Positions 52,340 to 62,739 of a DNA stretch of 64,000 nt are shown here, piece after piece; the first letter of the stretch is position 1; every line of letters starts with the position of its first letter. The position numbers and the translations under genes were made by a program. Below the pieces are notes generated by a model. It ran no database searches, was not told where the DNA came from, and worked only from the letters and a program-made list of their open reading frames with translations. The DNA is taken from positions 28,948,503 through 29,012,502 of the forward strand of contig OZ022511.1 of NCBI GenBank assembly GCA_963989385.1, given 5' to 3'. The stretch comes from Ctena decussata (lineage: Eukaryota; Mollusca; Bivalvia; Lucinida; Lucinidae).

Positions 52340-52865
52340 AGGGCTACTGCACAGTCTCTTCACTATTTCCAGAAATATTTCCAATTAACAGATAATTATG
52401 AGAGAAACAGATTGCTGAAAACCCCATCGAAAAAATCCTACCCAAACTGTAATTATTGACAATTAAAGTTTATGCAAATTAGATTTTAAGCCCCGCCCAC
52501 TTTTACATTTCTGCAGCTTTACTTGCATAATGTGAATTTGATTCCAGTTATTATTACCATATTCTGATCCAAAATATTCAAACCTTTTTCATGAGATGAT
52601 GTATGTTGTCTCACTAAATCTATTTTAGGGAAAAAAAGTGTAAAACATGTTTTTCAATTATATTTTTTTTAATTCAAATTATATGAATGACTCAAATGAC
52701 GTCATAAGAGTCCTTGCAAATTTTCAGCTAATTAAAATTTAAATTGCTTATAACTTTTTAACCATTTGGAATTTTTCCTTGCCGTTTTCGACATTCTTTT
52801 TGACAAAACAATACCAGTTATTTTCTGTGCTTTCAATGCGTGTTGAAAAACAGTACAGTATCCCT
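52340..52865. mobile_element. TTAA-flanked TIR element, AGGGMTACTG family
   Basis: Both ends read AGGG.TACTG.AC.GT inwards, each flanked by TTAA (52336-52339, 52866-52869). The 155-bp unit sequence (GGGATATAGTC..AACTTAC) is cleanly interrupted. 526 bp, AT-rich, no ORF. piggyBac/Kolobok-type by target only. Confidence 0.8.
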
Positions 52866-53400
52866 TTAAAACTTACTACACAGGAACACGTAAGGAAGAT
52901 CTAATGAAGGCATTGATGCATATCAGGCCATAGGATATATTTTATTATATTATATTTTGCATTATATTTTGAAGACTATTTGATGGATGAACACGATAGC
53001 TTCGGCTAATAAGTCAGTATGACCAGATGTTAGACTTCAAATTGGAGTAATTTACGCGGACCTATATGTCAAGGTCTAGTGTTTTTTGCCTTATATCAAT
53101 AATGATAATAAAATTATTTTATTAACTATAATAACAATAATAATTTTATTTTTAACAATATTTTGCTATAATAACCAAATTAAAAGTAATAATAATGATA
53201 TTAACAAATTATGATAATAACAATACTTGACATAATTACCAAAACGGTGTTACCTGGCTAGTCCAGTGACTAATTTATCGAATCCTCATGTCTATCTTTG
53301 TTCCGTCTGCTTAAGTTAGATATTTGCATGCCTACTGTTCCGAGACAAATTAAATTTGTAAGTCCCTCTTATGCGCTTGTCATTCAAATACATATATATG

Positions 53401-53636
53401 TGCCGAGACACGAAAAACCAGCAAAGCGGCATGTGCGCACAGCGAGGAATCAGATCCGTTTGAGCAGCCGCCCAGTCTGATCAGAGTGCTTGCTTGCGCT
53501 TAAAAGATGACTAAGGGTCTAAGCTACCTCCATGCAGACAACGAAGACTCTGATCAGACTGGGCGGATGCCCAGACTGATCTGAGTATTTGCTGGGTGCA
53601 CATGCCACTTTGTTGGTTTTGTCGTGTCATGGCTCA
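53401..53636. mobile_element. GAGCC foldback MITE, complete copy
   Basis: TGCCGAGACACGAAAAACCAGC at the left; TGTCGTGTCATGGCTCA at the right. 236 bp with the usual GATCAGACTGGGCGG arms. Confidence 0.88.
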
Positions 53637-53639
53637 TGT

Positions 53640-54879
53640 AGTCTATTGTGAAATAGCACTGCTTTGCACCATCTGATTTTAAAAGTTAGGTAATGAAAAG
53701 AGGTTTGGATTATATGAGTCTCTGGACCTGGTACCCACTCGAAATTCTGGAAAAACATGTTTACGTAAACATTCAGGTACCATTTGCATTTAAGCGAATA
53801 ATTTTTATTCATAAAGAGTTTCATCTAAGTTGAGATGAAAATATTATTATCACCATTATTATTATTATGTCTAAAAGCTGATATAAAAATCTTTGCCTTT
53901 ATGCTTTGTTAAATATATCCTGAAATGCAATTGTATGCAATATTAATTAATTTTAATGATACAATAAAGTAGATATACGATACAGTCACATTTGTATAGC
54001 AAAGGAAATATTAAAAAGTTTCAAGTTAAAGGAATTCAACGCCTGCTAATAATTCCAACTCAACAAATTAAGCGGAAATTGACTGGCGAAGAGCGAACAT
54101 AAAACGGCGTTTATACTTCGAGAAATCTCATAAACAATTAAGAAGTCTGGAACTACTTGGAACTATTTTTCCTTGCGGCGATTTCTAAGCTACTCAGTAT
54201 AGTCGACAATTTTGAGATAAAGACGACCGACTTGAAATTATGAGAAATGAATTTTATTTTTGTGGATTTTATGTATATGTTAACGCTATCGAAACACTCA
54301 CAAAATTAACAAACGAGTTAAGTCCTTTGGATTGTACATGTATTCAGTTCGTGAGTGATTAAATTCATTCCTTAATACTTTTTTCTTCTTATGCTTGCCT
54401 TTTCTTGGATATCTTCCTTAAACAGTCATATTAAAGCATATACGAGTGTGTCGAAGGACTTCTTTGATTAAGGCGAGGATTTTCCCCATTAGACCGGCGC
54501 GACAGGTCCGAATTTTCAAAGTTATAAAGTTGGCAACTGTTTCTTGGCAGAGCTTCCACAAATATGTAAACCGTATGAAATCAGATCATTTGTGATTCAG
54601 ACCCAAAGACATGGAGAGATAATCCAGTCTGACCCTACCTACCCTAAATTAAAGGTTTTGCATACCTCATTTTTGAGGTAATAAAAATATTGAAATCAGG
54701 CATTCATTCTATAAATTTTTGTCATGAATGCATGCTAAATACACGCATAAAACAATACAAAGCAATGATTTTCTTCTTGTTACGCCTGATTGGCATCTAA
54801 CCATGCAAAACCATAGTTATACTTCCGGTCAAAACGGCCAAAATAGAACGCTTCTCTATAACTAAAATACAAGTACTTT
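53640..54879. other. Unannotated AT-rich stretch
   Basis: No supported gene or repeat. Short AT-rich simple sequence (ATT/TAT) near 53840-53870 and, before this interval, (AAT)n-like sequence at 53090-53220. Confidence 0.4.
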
Positions 54880-54997
54880 CCCCCCCCCCCCCCCCCCCCC
54901 CCCCCCCGTGACCCAGCATTTCCTTCATGCAGTGGACTTATGCGATGCAAATACGCAATGCGTATGAGTTGGAAGCTGGGTCACGGGGGGGGGGGGG
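54880..54997. repeat. Foldback bounded by C run and G run
   Basis: A 28-base C run (54880-54907) then GTGACCCAGC; inverted as GCTGGGTCAC then a 13-base G run (54985-54997). The inner sequence has ATGCGATGCAAATACGC/GCAATGCGTAT. Possibly a small foldback element whose ends are homopolymers, or slippage-expanded termini. Confidence 0.6.
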
Positions 54998-55615
54998 AAC
55001 GATACTCAGTAAGCCAAAGAAGAAGAATGGTCAACAGTAGCACTGTGATCTTCAAGGATTATATTGTGTACCATGACCTTGAAATGAGGTCAAGGTCACA
55101 TACATATAGTCAAAACTATCCAGTGGTGTCTGTTATGTAAGTAATGCGAGTCAAAAATGGATGAAATGTATACAATAAATCATTATTTCAGCGATCAGTT
55201 TGAGGATAATTTAGAATTTATCTCAACAATGACGTCAACGACAACGTATGTTTAACGTACTTTGCATAGACACCAACACTTGAAAATTCATTTGTCATGC
55301 AAGTTATAGTCTGTGATCCCTATAAATTTTTAATCAGGGGGAAAATTCACGCCTTAAGCATAGAAGTCCTATATCCACCATACTAATGCTACAATGGCTG
55401 CACTTTGATTATATTTTGTACGGCTACGAGGACAAGATGCAATCTTCCGACTACAGGGGCTAGCCAGACATATATTTGTTCGAGTCCGATGCTTATACTT
55501 TGTAAAATGCTACCGATTGTAATGTCAAGGTGAGTGAGTACTCTTGCAGGAGAAGTACAACGACTGACAATGATGAGGAAATAATACAGTCAGACACCAA
55601 ATCGTGCCTTCATAT
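54998..55615. other. Unannotated stretch
   Basis: One TGACCTTGAAATGAGGTCAAGGTCA cluster (about 55073-55097) links it loosely to the AAGGTCA repeats. Nothing else recognised. Confidence 0.35.
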
Positions 55616-55620
55616 CCAGG

Positions 55621-55750
55621 CCCCGAGGTTATAAAACTTGAGTACATTCTCAAACTCAAAATAAAGCACACTGATTGGCTGCTTCCAAGCACATGCTCAG
55701 TGTGCTTTATTTTGAGTTTGAGATTTTTCTCAAGTTTTATAACCTCGAAC
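55621..55750. mobile_element. Foldback MITE, GAGGTTATAAAAC family, copy 2
   Basis: 130 bp, palindromic. Flanks CCAGG (55616-55620) and CCTGG (55751-55755). Shorter loop than copy 3. Confidence 0.88.
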
Positions 55751-56040
55751 CCTGGAAAATTTGCAGCTCTGCCATTTTCATGTCTGTCAACGTTCTCAAT
55801 ATGGTCAACCCTTATAGAAAATAATTTGCTCTTGTAGGAGCACATATGATTGGAAAAACTGTAATTAGGGGTTTAGTTTACACAATTAGCCACTCACTAA
55901 AGTAGTTTAACGCTAATCCTAATTGATCTCATCCATGAAAACATTAGTAGTTGATCTCATCCATGAAAACATGCTATACTTTTATAATTTATATATTGTC
56001 CTCACTACTGTATATCGTTGTTGTAGGCTATAAGCATTGC

Positions 56041-56094
56041 TGTGTAAGCTTAATGCTGAAATAAAGATATTGTATTGTATTGTATTGTATTGTA
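56041..56094 (+). repeat. Retroelement-like 3' tail, (ATTGT)n
   Basis: AATGCTGAAATAAAGAT followed by five ATTGT units. An AATAAA-like signal plus short tandem tail is typical of the 3' end of CR1/RTE-type LINEs or their SINEs. No coding part found upstream. 56095-56741 otherwise unannotated. Confidence 0.5.
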
Positions 56095-56750
56095 TTTATT
56101 CAAGTGTCCCCCTTCTTTCACTCACATATGGGAAAACCACACCTCAGTACTGATATGTGGTATGGCACATGTTTTAACACCATGAAACACCGCGAAAGTA
56201 GACATACTCAACTGTGTCACTTGACAGTGCCATATACATACATTTACTTATCAGTACATTAAGGAAAGTGTATAACTATCAAAACGTGTTCTACATCTAA
56301 ATACAATGTGCACAATACTTTATCAACCATGGCTGATAATACAACTAGTACCAGACAGTGAAACCGGCCTTCCCGTGCCTTCAGTTTGCCTGAACAGAAT
56401 CAGTACTGCGCACATATTTGCCTTTGTTATGGTTTTGGTGGCTTGTCGAAACCTTTAGAGAACTGCTAGTGTGAATCCATGATCTAAGACCATTGGTGCA
56501 AGGTTTTAAAGACCTGTCACAATTTTCATTGATCTCCTTTGGATGCTATTGTCGCTGTTTGTAATGTGTTTGGTCTTCCCAGCACATGCTCCCCATTTGA
56601 TACCTAGTGTCGAGCATTTCCACTCGTGGTTTGCCCAATAATCGAGTTATTCGATTATTACTCGTTTGCAGCAAATGAGTGATTAATCGATCAGTTTCAC
56701 ATAATCGATGTATCACTCTTACAATTTGTATTTACTATTATGTCCAGTTT

Positions 56751-57403
56751 CACTACACGACAATTCACCGACAGACAACTGACCGAAAGTCAACTCGCAG
56801 ACAAAAACTGACAGACAAAAAAATATTCACCGACACGACAACTGATCGACAAAGACAAGTCGCCGACACGACAACTCACAGACAAAACCCTATTATATTT
56901 CTTTACAAAAGTGAATACAACTTCAATAATCCCTAAAGCTCATGTACAACGGATATTTTTTTCTTATATTTCGACTTTTGGTTAAGAATGGCGACCGGGT
57001 TTTCGTACATCCGATCTCAAAGGGGAAAAACTTGGTTTTCGATGGTTACATATATAAAAAGGATCGTGCACGCGGAGAAAAGTCATATTGGGTGTGCCAC
57101 CTACCAGACTGTAAAGGTAGATGCGTCAAACTTGAAAATGAGTTGACATCTACATATTTACATATTTGTGTTCGGTTTCGGGAAATAAATGAAACAAAAA
57201 AATTTTCTTTTTCATCCTTCTAGGAAAGATTCTGTCGATGGGTGTCGGCGAGTGTCGGCGAACGTCGGTGAGTTTTTTAAAAAATTGTCTGTGACTTGTC
57301 TTGTCGGCCAGTGGTCGTGTCGGTGAGTTGGTTGTCGGTGAAAAAAGTATGTCTGTGACTTGTCGTGTCGGCCAGTTGTCTGTCGGTGAGTTGTCATAGA
57401 TTC
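56751..57403 (+). mobile_element. Compact Mutator-like foldback element
   Basis: Flanked by a perfect 9-bp direct repeat GTCCAGTTT (56742-56750, 57404-57412), the classic Mutator-like length. The ends are inverted: GACAATTCACCGACAGACAA on the left, the same with one change on the right. Arms (56751-56890, 57240-57403) are short tandem repeats of CACCGACACGACAACT-type motif and the inverse. The centre carries a FLYWCH-type zinc-finger ORF (56942-57223). No transposase catalytic domain. Confidence 0.88.
56942..57223 (+). CDS. FLYWCH-type zinc-finger protein (transposon-borne)
   Basis: A 93-residue ORF. Residues 21-74 fit a FLYWCH finger: ISKGKNLVFDGYIYKKDRA, SYWVC (Cys52), PDC (Cys57), KGRC, and His74 near the expected final ligand. 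FLYWCH domains bind DNA and are commonly found with Mutator-like transposases, which suits its location inside a 9-bp-TSD element. The usual terminal H.H is not clean and the C-terminus looks improvised, so it may be a frameshifted relic. An unannotated upstream exon is possible. Confidence 0.75.
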   Translation: MYNGYFFLIFRLLVKNGDRVFVHPISKGKNLVFDGYIYKKDRARGEKSYWVCHLPDCKGRCVKLENELTSTYLHICVRFREINETKKFSFSSF

Positions 57404-57433
57404 GTCCAGTTTAGGTATAAAACTGCAAATATT

Positions 57434-57670
57434 TGAACCGCGACACGAGAAAACCAACAATGTGGTTGTGCGCCCAGCGCAGACTCAGATCAGCCTGGGC
57501 ATCCGCCCAGTCTGATCAGAGTATTCGCTGTCCGCATGGAGGTAGCTTGGTTCCTTAGCCACCCTTTAGGCGCTTAGCGAATACTCTGATCAGACTGGGT
57601 GGATGCTCAGGCTGATCTGAGTCTGCGCTGGGCGCACAACCACATTGTTGGTTTTCTCGTGTCGAGGCTA
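57434..57670. mobile_element. GAGCC foldback MITE, complete copy
   Basis: TGAACCGCGACACGAGAAAACC at the left; the inverse at the right. Arms almost perfect over about 100 bp. Flanked by AAATATT (57427-57433, 57671-57677), 7-8 bp depending on the end chosen. It lies 21 bp from the Mutator-like element. Confidence 0.92.
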
Positions 57671-57677
57671 AAATATT

Positions 57678-58640
57678 TAATGCTTTTTTGAAGGAACAAC
57701 CTCAGCTGCAATTGCGAAATAGTACCAAAGTGTCAGAGAGCATCTCACGGAGAAAGAGTTATCATTTCCAGTCATACTGTTTAGTATGTTTGTGGTAAAA
57801 ATATCTTCGGCTAGAATGAAAACGGGGAAAATCTGAGGATTACCACCAGAGTTATTGTCCCGAGTTAGTGAAAAATGTTTATTATCTTCTTGTGAACACA
57901 ATATAGTTGTAGTATGTTAATTACAAGGGTACGCTATTTCTTATCGAGTGGCGGAGCATGAGGTCAGAAATCACTTATCAAGTGACTGACATACTATAAC
58001 TGGCATGAAGCATGACGTCTTCTTTTTTTTTAATGTTCTTTTGTTCCACAGCGTAGGTTACAGCTTCGAAACAATCATAACCAAGCTTGCACAGTATAGT
58101 ATGGCTTAAAGATCTCAGTCAAGTTGGAAAACGGTCCCCATTAAATTAATTGTATGGATTGCCTTTTACTTAGTACAGAATGGTTGTATATCGTCTTGTG
58201 AACACAATATTGGCTACATTTGTAGCTGTCATAACCAAACGCATTCGTCAGCGTCCGAGACTAGATAAAGTTCTGTATCCCTTCTTGGACATTGGAGAAT
58301 GTGAGAATGTTTTCATATGTATAGCTGTAGGCTTAGGAAATTCCGCCCGCCGATCAGAATATTTTGTCAGAAACGAGCTTTGTCGACGGTGGTTTTTTTT
58401 TTGTTCCCCACCAATGCATATGTAACATATCTTTGGTGTCCACATTTTAAATCTCGGTTTGCTGACGGGAGTTTCTATGCAAATTACATTAAAAGTGAAA
58501 ACATTTACCGGAAACCCTAAAACTAGAAATGGACTTATCCAAATGGTAAGTCTGAACAAGTCCACTGGTCTAAAAGAGTTAATTGTATTTCGGCAATACG
58601 GTAACAACTTTTGTGCATGAAAACGACAACTCTCGACCAT
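57678..58640. other. Unannotated stretch
   Basis: Open frames on both strands overlap near 58180-58736 (the longest is 162 codons, minus) but have no recognisable domain or splice support. Confidence 0.4.
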
Positions 58641-58644
58641 ATTA

Positions 58645-58930
58645 TTAAACCGCAGGCATACGAAGTATGACGAGGAATATATAGCTTTCCTCAGGTGTCC
58701 GTCTGTCGGTCTGTCCTTCCGTCCGCAAGTTAACATATGAGTTAAAGGTTTGCGTTAAAGTTTTTTGAGATCTCATATTATTTAACAATTTGTTAGGTCC
58801 GGTTTAACTAAAGAATGTTGAGAGATTTTGGTCCAAAATTTTATTCTGTACCTCCCCCACCCATTCTTGTGGCCTAGAGATCAAGGTCACAGACTTTGAC
58901 TTTTCATGTTAAAGTTTAGCGTAAATTGAA
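58645..58930 (+). repeat. CTGTCCGTCCG-type dispersed repeat
   Basis: GACGAGGAATATAT.GC, GTCCGTCTGTCGGTCTGTCC, GTTAAAGTTT, AGGTCAAGGTCACAGACTT, as at 8080-8520. Further units continue at 60540-61180. The A/C-rich block 58935-60535 separates them. Confidence 0.7.
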
Positions 58931-59001
58931 AGAAAACATACGGAATGATCAGGAATTAATACAGTCAACTCCTACATCCCGCTCTAGAAACAAACGGAAA
59001 G

Positions 59002-59003
<2 letters not shown>

Positions 59004-59067
<64 letters not shown>
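59004..59067. repeat. CA microsatellite
   Basis: Uninterrupted (CA)n, about 32 units, preceded by ATGATCAGGAATTAATACAG, which also starts the repeat at 60121. Confidence 0.97.
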
Positions 59068-59106
59068 TAAAACAACAGCAACATCTATTTTTACCTATTT
59101 TTTTAC

Positions 59107-59640
59107 CCCGTAAGAAGTAGAACGGGGAACGTCACCATCCAAAAAAAAAAAAAATAAATAAAAAATAATAAAAAAAATAAAAGTCATCGCGTTTATCATA
59201 TATTTTTGATTAAATAAATCCGTTTCAAATAAATAAATGTAAATCCAAAGATGGGACATCGGAATCGGTTGCAGTAGCTCGTTTAACTGCAGCTGAGGTG
59301 GATAAATTCGATTCACCATGCCTTCAAAATACGGATAGTCAAAGTTTAAAAGAGCGTCTAAAATCTAGATGTAGAGTTGCATGCGTCAATAATTTCAGTT
59401 TGTTTATCGTTAGAATGAGAGCCATGGGGTCACTTTCATAGCAAAAATAAAAATAAATCCGCTACAAGAAAAGCACAATTAGTACCCATCGGAATACCAA
59501 CAATTTGGCTGTATAACTTAGTACTAAATCTAATGTAAACGTTATCTAAAAGATATCTTACGGCTTCACACATCTTTTTACATGACCAAGGTTTATATGA
59601 TCTGAAAAGTAAGATCCTTTGGAAGCAAGGAAACACCAAA
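59107..59640 (-). pseudogene. Penelope-like reverse transcriptase remnant
   Basis: Reading down from 59640: CKKMCEAVRYLLDNVYI, then QIVGIPMGTNCA and LVADLFLF, the RT5/palm motif of Penelope-like elements. An extra T in a T run (about 59447) shifts frame, after which CYESDPM follows. Further on (59319 to 59107) are IYPPQLQLN and LDGDVPRSTSYGV, both typical of the family's C-terminal RT region. The catalytic DD box and the GIY-YIG endonuclease are missing, and the low end is cut by a CA-linked repeat. Dead copy. Confidence 0.85.
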
Positions 59641-59730
59641 GAATAGAAAATAGCAGTCTCGGTTTAATTGAGTCTGTTCATGACAAGTAATGAAATGTGC
59701 GACACAATCCACGTCCCCTAGGACCGGCTT

Positions 59731-59850
59731 AAGCGGAGCTCTATTTTCAAAATTACTCAAATAAACTCCATGATCCCAAAAGACCAGAAAATATAATCTG
59801 CACTATGATGATGTACGGGGAGACGTTTTACGGCCGCCACACGACACAAA
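59731..59850. repeat. Dispersed repeat shared with 990-1105
   Basis: CTCTATTTTCAAAATTACTC, CCAGAAAATATAATCTGCAC, ATGATGTACGGGGAGACGTT match intron 1 of gene 1. Confidence 0.55.
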
Positions 59851-60120
59851 CACCAGCTGCAGTGAATGCGTTTTTGAGGCTCAGAAGAAAAGAAAGCGTT
59901 TCTTACATTACAGACAAGAAAAGCCGAACTTTCCCTTTTGGAAAGTCTACACTATTAAATCTATAAGTTTTTCTCTGATCAAATTATGTAAGAAAGTGGT
60001 ATACAATATAGAAAATTCACAAAGTTGACAAACTGGTCGAATGGAATCCTGTCAACTTCAATTTATTAATTACATGACCATACTTGTTAAGTAAGGTCTC
60101 TATGTAAAGTATCAGAGGGG

Positions 60121-60545
60121 CAATGATCAGGAATTAATACAATCAAATCCAATATCACGCTCTCAAAACCAATAGGGAAAGAAGCACACACACAAAAACT
60201 GACAAACGTTCACGAAAGACACGCACGGTAAACCGAATGAGCACTTTTTTTCCCCGAACAGGTGGTCATTCAGCTACCCTAATCAAAAACAGCATCAACA
60301 TCTATTTTATCTATTTCATTTTTTTTTCTTACAAAACAAGACAAAACAAAAGGCAGATTGGGTAGCAAAACCGGTGACCTAACCGCCAAAGAACATAGAC
60401 AAGCGGACATAGCACCATGTAACATCAAGGAACCACAACAGAAGTACCGCTTTGGAGAGGCCAGCAAACGATTACTGGGGGTGTGGTGGGGGTGGGAGTG
60501 GGGCTTAATCATGTTTTAATGGATCCAAACCTCGCCCTTAGTTTC
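60121..60545 (+). repeat. Dispersed repeat, ATGATCAGG...ACAGAAG family
   Basis: Begins ATGATCAGGAATTAATACAA and runs through GACAAACGTTCACGAAAGAC, GAACAGGTGGTCATTC and GGAACCACAACAGAAGTACC to a G-rich end. Its first about 190 bp are inverted at 61575-61770. Confidence 0.65.
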
Positions 60546-61180
60546 CGTAAGTCAAACCCTTTGTTAGGCAGGGTTTGTGTTTGGCATGATGATAGCTGTT
60601 GGTCCAGAGTTTTATTCTGTATCATCCTTACCCATGCCTGTGATTAAGAGGTCAAGGTCACAGACTTTTGACCTTTCATATTTAAATTTTGCGTTAAAGT
60701 TTGTAAGATCTTACAAAATATAAATCTTTTGTTCAATTTGTTTATATGTCAACAGTTTTATTTTGTATCATCTTTGCACATGCCTGTGACCTAAAGGTCA
60801 AGGTCATGAACTTAGACATTTTCTGAAAGGTAATTTGTAATCTCATATCATCCAAATCCTTTGTTGGATTTGATTTATATATGATACGATGATAAGTGTT
60901 GGTCTAAAAATTTATTCTATACCATCCCTATACATGCCTTGGTTTTAGGTCAAAGTTACAGGCTTACGCTTTTCCACGTTAAAGTTTTGTGTTAAGATTA
61001 TATTCTTTGCTTATTTTCCCCATCTTCTTCAATAGGACCTTTTGATATATGACTTCATTTACGTCTAGGCTGCAATACTTTACATCATCTGGATAGTGCT
61101 TCCATAAGGTCAAGGTCACATACTTAAACCGTTGCATTAATATACTGCTTTATTTACTTTAGTTGTCTTGAAAGATTGTT
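60546..61180 (+). repeat. Tandem AAGGTCAAGGTCA repeat units
   Basis: About four degenerate units of 120-160 bp: GTTGGTC.A.A.TTTTATTCT, ATCATCC, CATGCCTGTG, AGGTCAAGGTCA, GTTAAAGTTT. Continuation of the 58645 family. From 61181 to 61570 nothing is recognised. Confidence 0.65.
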
Positions 61181-61574
61181 TGGTTATTCGGGGTTCAACT
61201 AATGGTTTTCTCTTTGTCCGGTATTTCAGTGTTGTTGTGATCTCCAGGTGTTTCAATACGTTGTTTCTGTCGAGTCTTCGTCTCTGATTCATCATAAGAC
61301 TTATCCGTAATTACTTTGTTGCCTGTGATGATGCATTGATGGGTTAGGAAACTTTCATGCGGACCAAACAACTAACTAAATGTTTCGAACCGCCGCGAAA
61401 GCAGAGGGTGAAATCTTGATCTATCCCCCCGCCTCGGTGATATTTCGCTGACCGTTCTAAGGCGGCGCTTCTGTTGCGGTTCCTCAGTTTTGCATATTGT
61501 TATATCTGCTTGTCTATGGTCTCTAACAGTCTGGTCACCTAAACAGCTGCCCATTCTACTTTCTGTTTTGTTTT

Positions 61575-61770
61575 GTTTTGTGATTGAAAAGGGTAAAATA
61601 GATGTTGATGCTGTTTTAATTAGGGCAGCAGAATGACCACCTGTTCGAGAAAGAAGTGCTCATTCGGTTTACCGTGCGTGTCTTTCGTGAACGTTTGTCA
61701 ATTTTTGTGTGTATGCTTCTTTCCGTTTTGATTTTAAGAGCGGGATGTGAGATTTGATTACATTGCCTAT
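61575..61770 (-). repeat. Inverted copy of the 60121 repeat
   Basis: The reverse complement matches 60121-60310 (GAACAGGTGGTCATTC, GAATGAGCACTT, CACGAAAGACACGCACGG, GGAAAGAAGCA). Together they form a 1.65-kb structure with inverted ends. Confidence 0.7.
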
Positions 61771-61844
61771 CTTCTTACTTTTTTTTATGATTGACCCTTT
61801 AATTAGATTAGCCTTCAATGGAACCTTTTGATAAATTACTAGGT

Positions 61845-61934
61845 TTACTTCTTGACTGATTGATCGATTGATTGTTTGTTTTAGGTCAAACGGCCCTTTC
61901 AGACAATATTTCTGTCTATATTGGGCCGTCTCCC

Positions 61935-61975
<41 letters not shown>

Positions 61976-61995
61976 AGAGAAATGATAGTCTGCCA
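61845..61995 (-). repeat. SINE-like dispersed element, third copy
   Basis: The reverse complement carries TCATTTCTCTTTTCTC, a CT microsatellite (61936-61965 on plus as GA), GGGAGACGGCCCAATATAGA, AAGGGCCGT and an AATCAATCGATC tail, as at 2588 and 20947. Confidence 0.6.
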
Positions 61996-62014
61996 ATATA
62001 CAAGTTTCAGCAAG

Positions 62015-62540
62015 TTACGATGTAAACTCTAGGAGGAGGTATCCGGTAACGGAATTTTAATACGGGGCTGTAACCTTGCTGAAATCATTTAAGCGTAACT
62101 TCGAAACGATATTCGCTGAATCATCTCATATTCTGCATGTATACACAAAGTTTCATCTTGATTGGATGTAAACTGTAGAAGGAGTTATCCGGAAAGGAAA
62201 TTTAAATAAGGGGCCGTAAATCTGCTAAAATCATTTGAGCGTAATTTAGAAATGATATGCGCTGTTCCATCTCATAGTCTGCGAATGTGCCCCAAGTTTC
62301 TGCTTGATGCGATGTAAAGTGTAGGAGGAGTTATCCAGAAACAAAAGTTAAATGACGGTCTGTTATTTGAGCATAATTAGAAACGATATGCGCTGTTCCA
62401 TCTCAAAGTCTAATCATGTACCAAGTTTCAGCATGGTTGGATGTAAACTGTAGCTGTTATCCGGAAATCACGGACGGACGGATGCCAGCGCCATGACGTT
62501 ATACATCCCATTTTTCAAACGGGCGTATAAAATTGCAGAA
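62015..62540 (+). mobile_element. Tandem-core element, GATGTAAACTGTAG family
   Basis: 3.5 units of about 146 bp (landmarks 62018, 62165, 62311, 62440), each with AGGAGTTATCCGGAAA, GCGTAA.TTAGAAA.GATATGCGCTG and AAGTTTC.GCTTGAT. It ends CACGGACGGACGGATGCC, ATACATCCCATTTTTCAAACGG and GCGTATAA. A short terminal hairpin (CCCATTTTTCAAACGGG) resembles the 3' end of described molluscan tandem-core elements. Confidence 0.65.
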
Positions 62541-62589
62541 ATAACATAGTGGTGTACCTATACACCTTAAGAAAATAAATTAGACTTGG

Positions 62590-62733
62590 CTCCAAGGTTA
62601 TAAAACTTGAGTATATCCTCAAAGTCAAAATAAAGCACACTGATTGGCTGCTTCCGAGCATGTGCTCGGAAGCAGCCAATCAGTGTGCTTTGTTTTGAGT
62701 TTGAGAATGTACTCAAGTTTTATAACCTCCGGG
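62590..62733. mobile_element. Foldback MITE, GAGGTTATAAAAC family, copy 3
   Basis: 144 bp. Arms with GGTTATAAAACTTGAG and ATTGGCTGCTTCCGAGCA and inverses. Flanked by CTTGG on both sides (62585-62589, 62734-62738). Confidence 0.92.
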
Positions 62734-62739
62734 CTTGGT

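Larger units (their letters stand above)
50750..52960 (+). repeat. 155-bp tandem array, transposon-riddled
   Basis: The repeating GAACATAGAA landmark at 50895, 51050, 51207 and 51360 gives periods of 155, 157 and 153. Units carry TTAGCTCAGTTTCTAAGTAACC, AGAGTCTTCAAACTTG.TCCATG.ATACATCTGG and GATCTACTGAAAGCAGCGATGCAT. The array continues after insertions at 51816-51865, 52109-52335 and 52866-52960. Inserted: 51477-51809, 51866-52108, 52340-52865, and possibly an AGATA-tailed retroelement end at 52245-52310. Confidence 0.88.

Noticed and set aside
58248..58736. 162-residue minus-strand ORF
   Set aside because: Overlaps a CTGTCCGTCCG-type repeat at its start, has no recognisable domain, and opposite-strand frames are also open.
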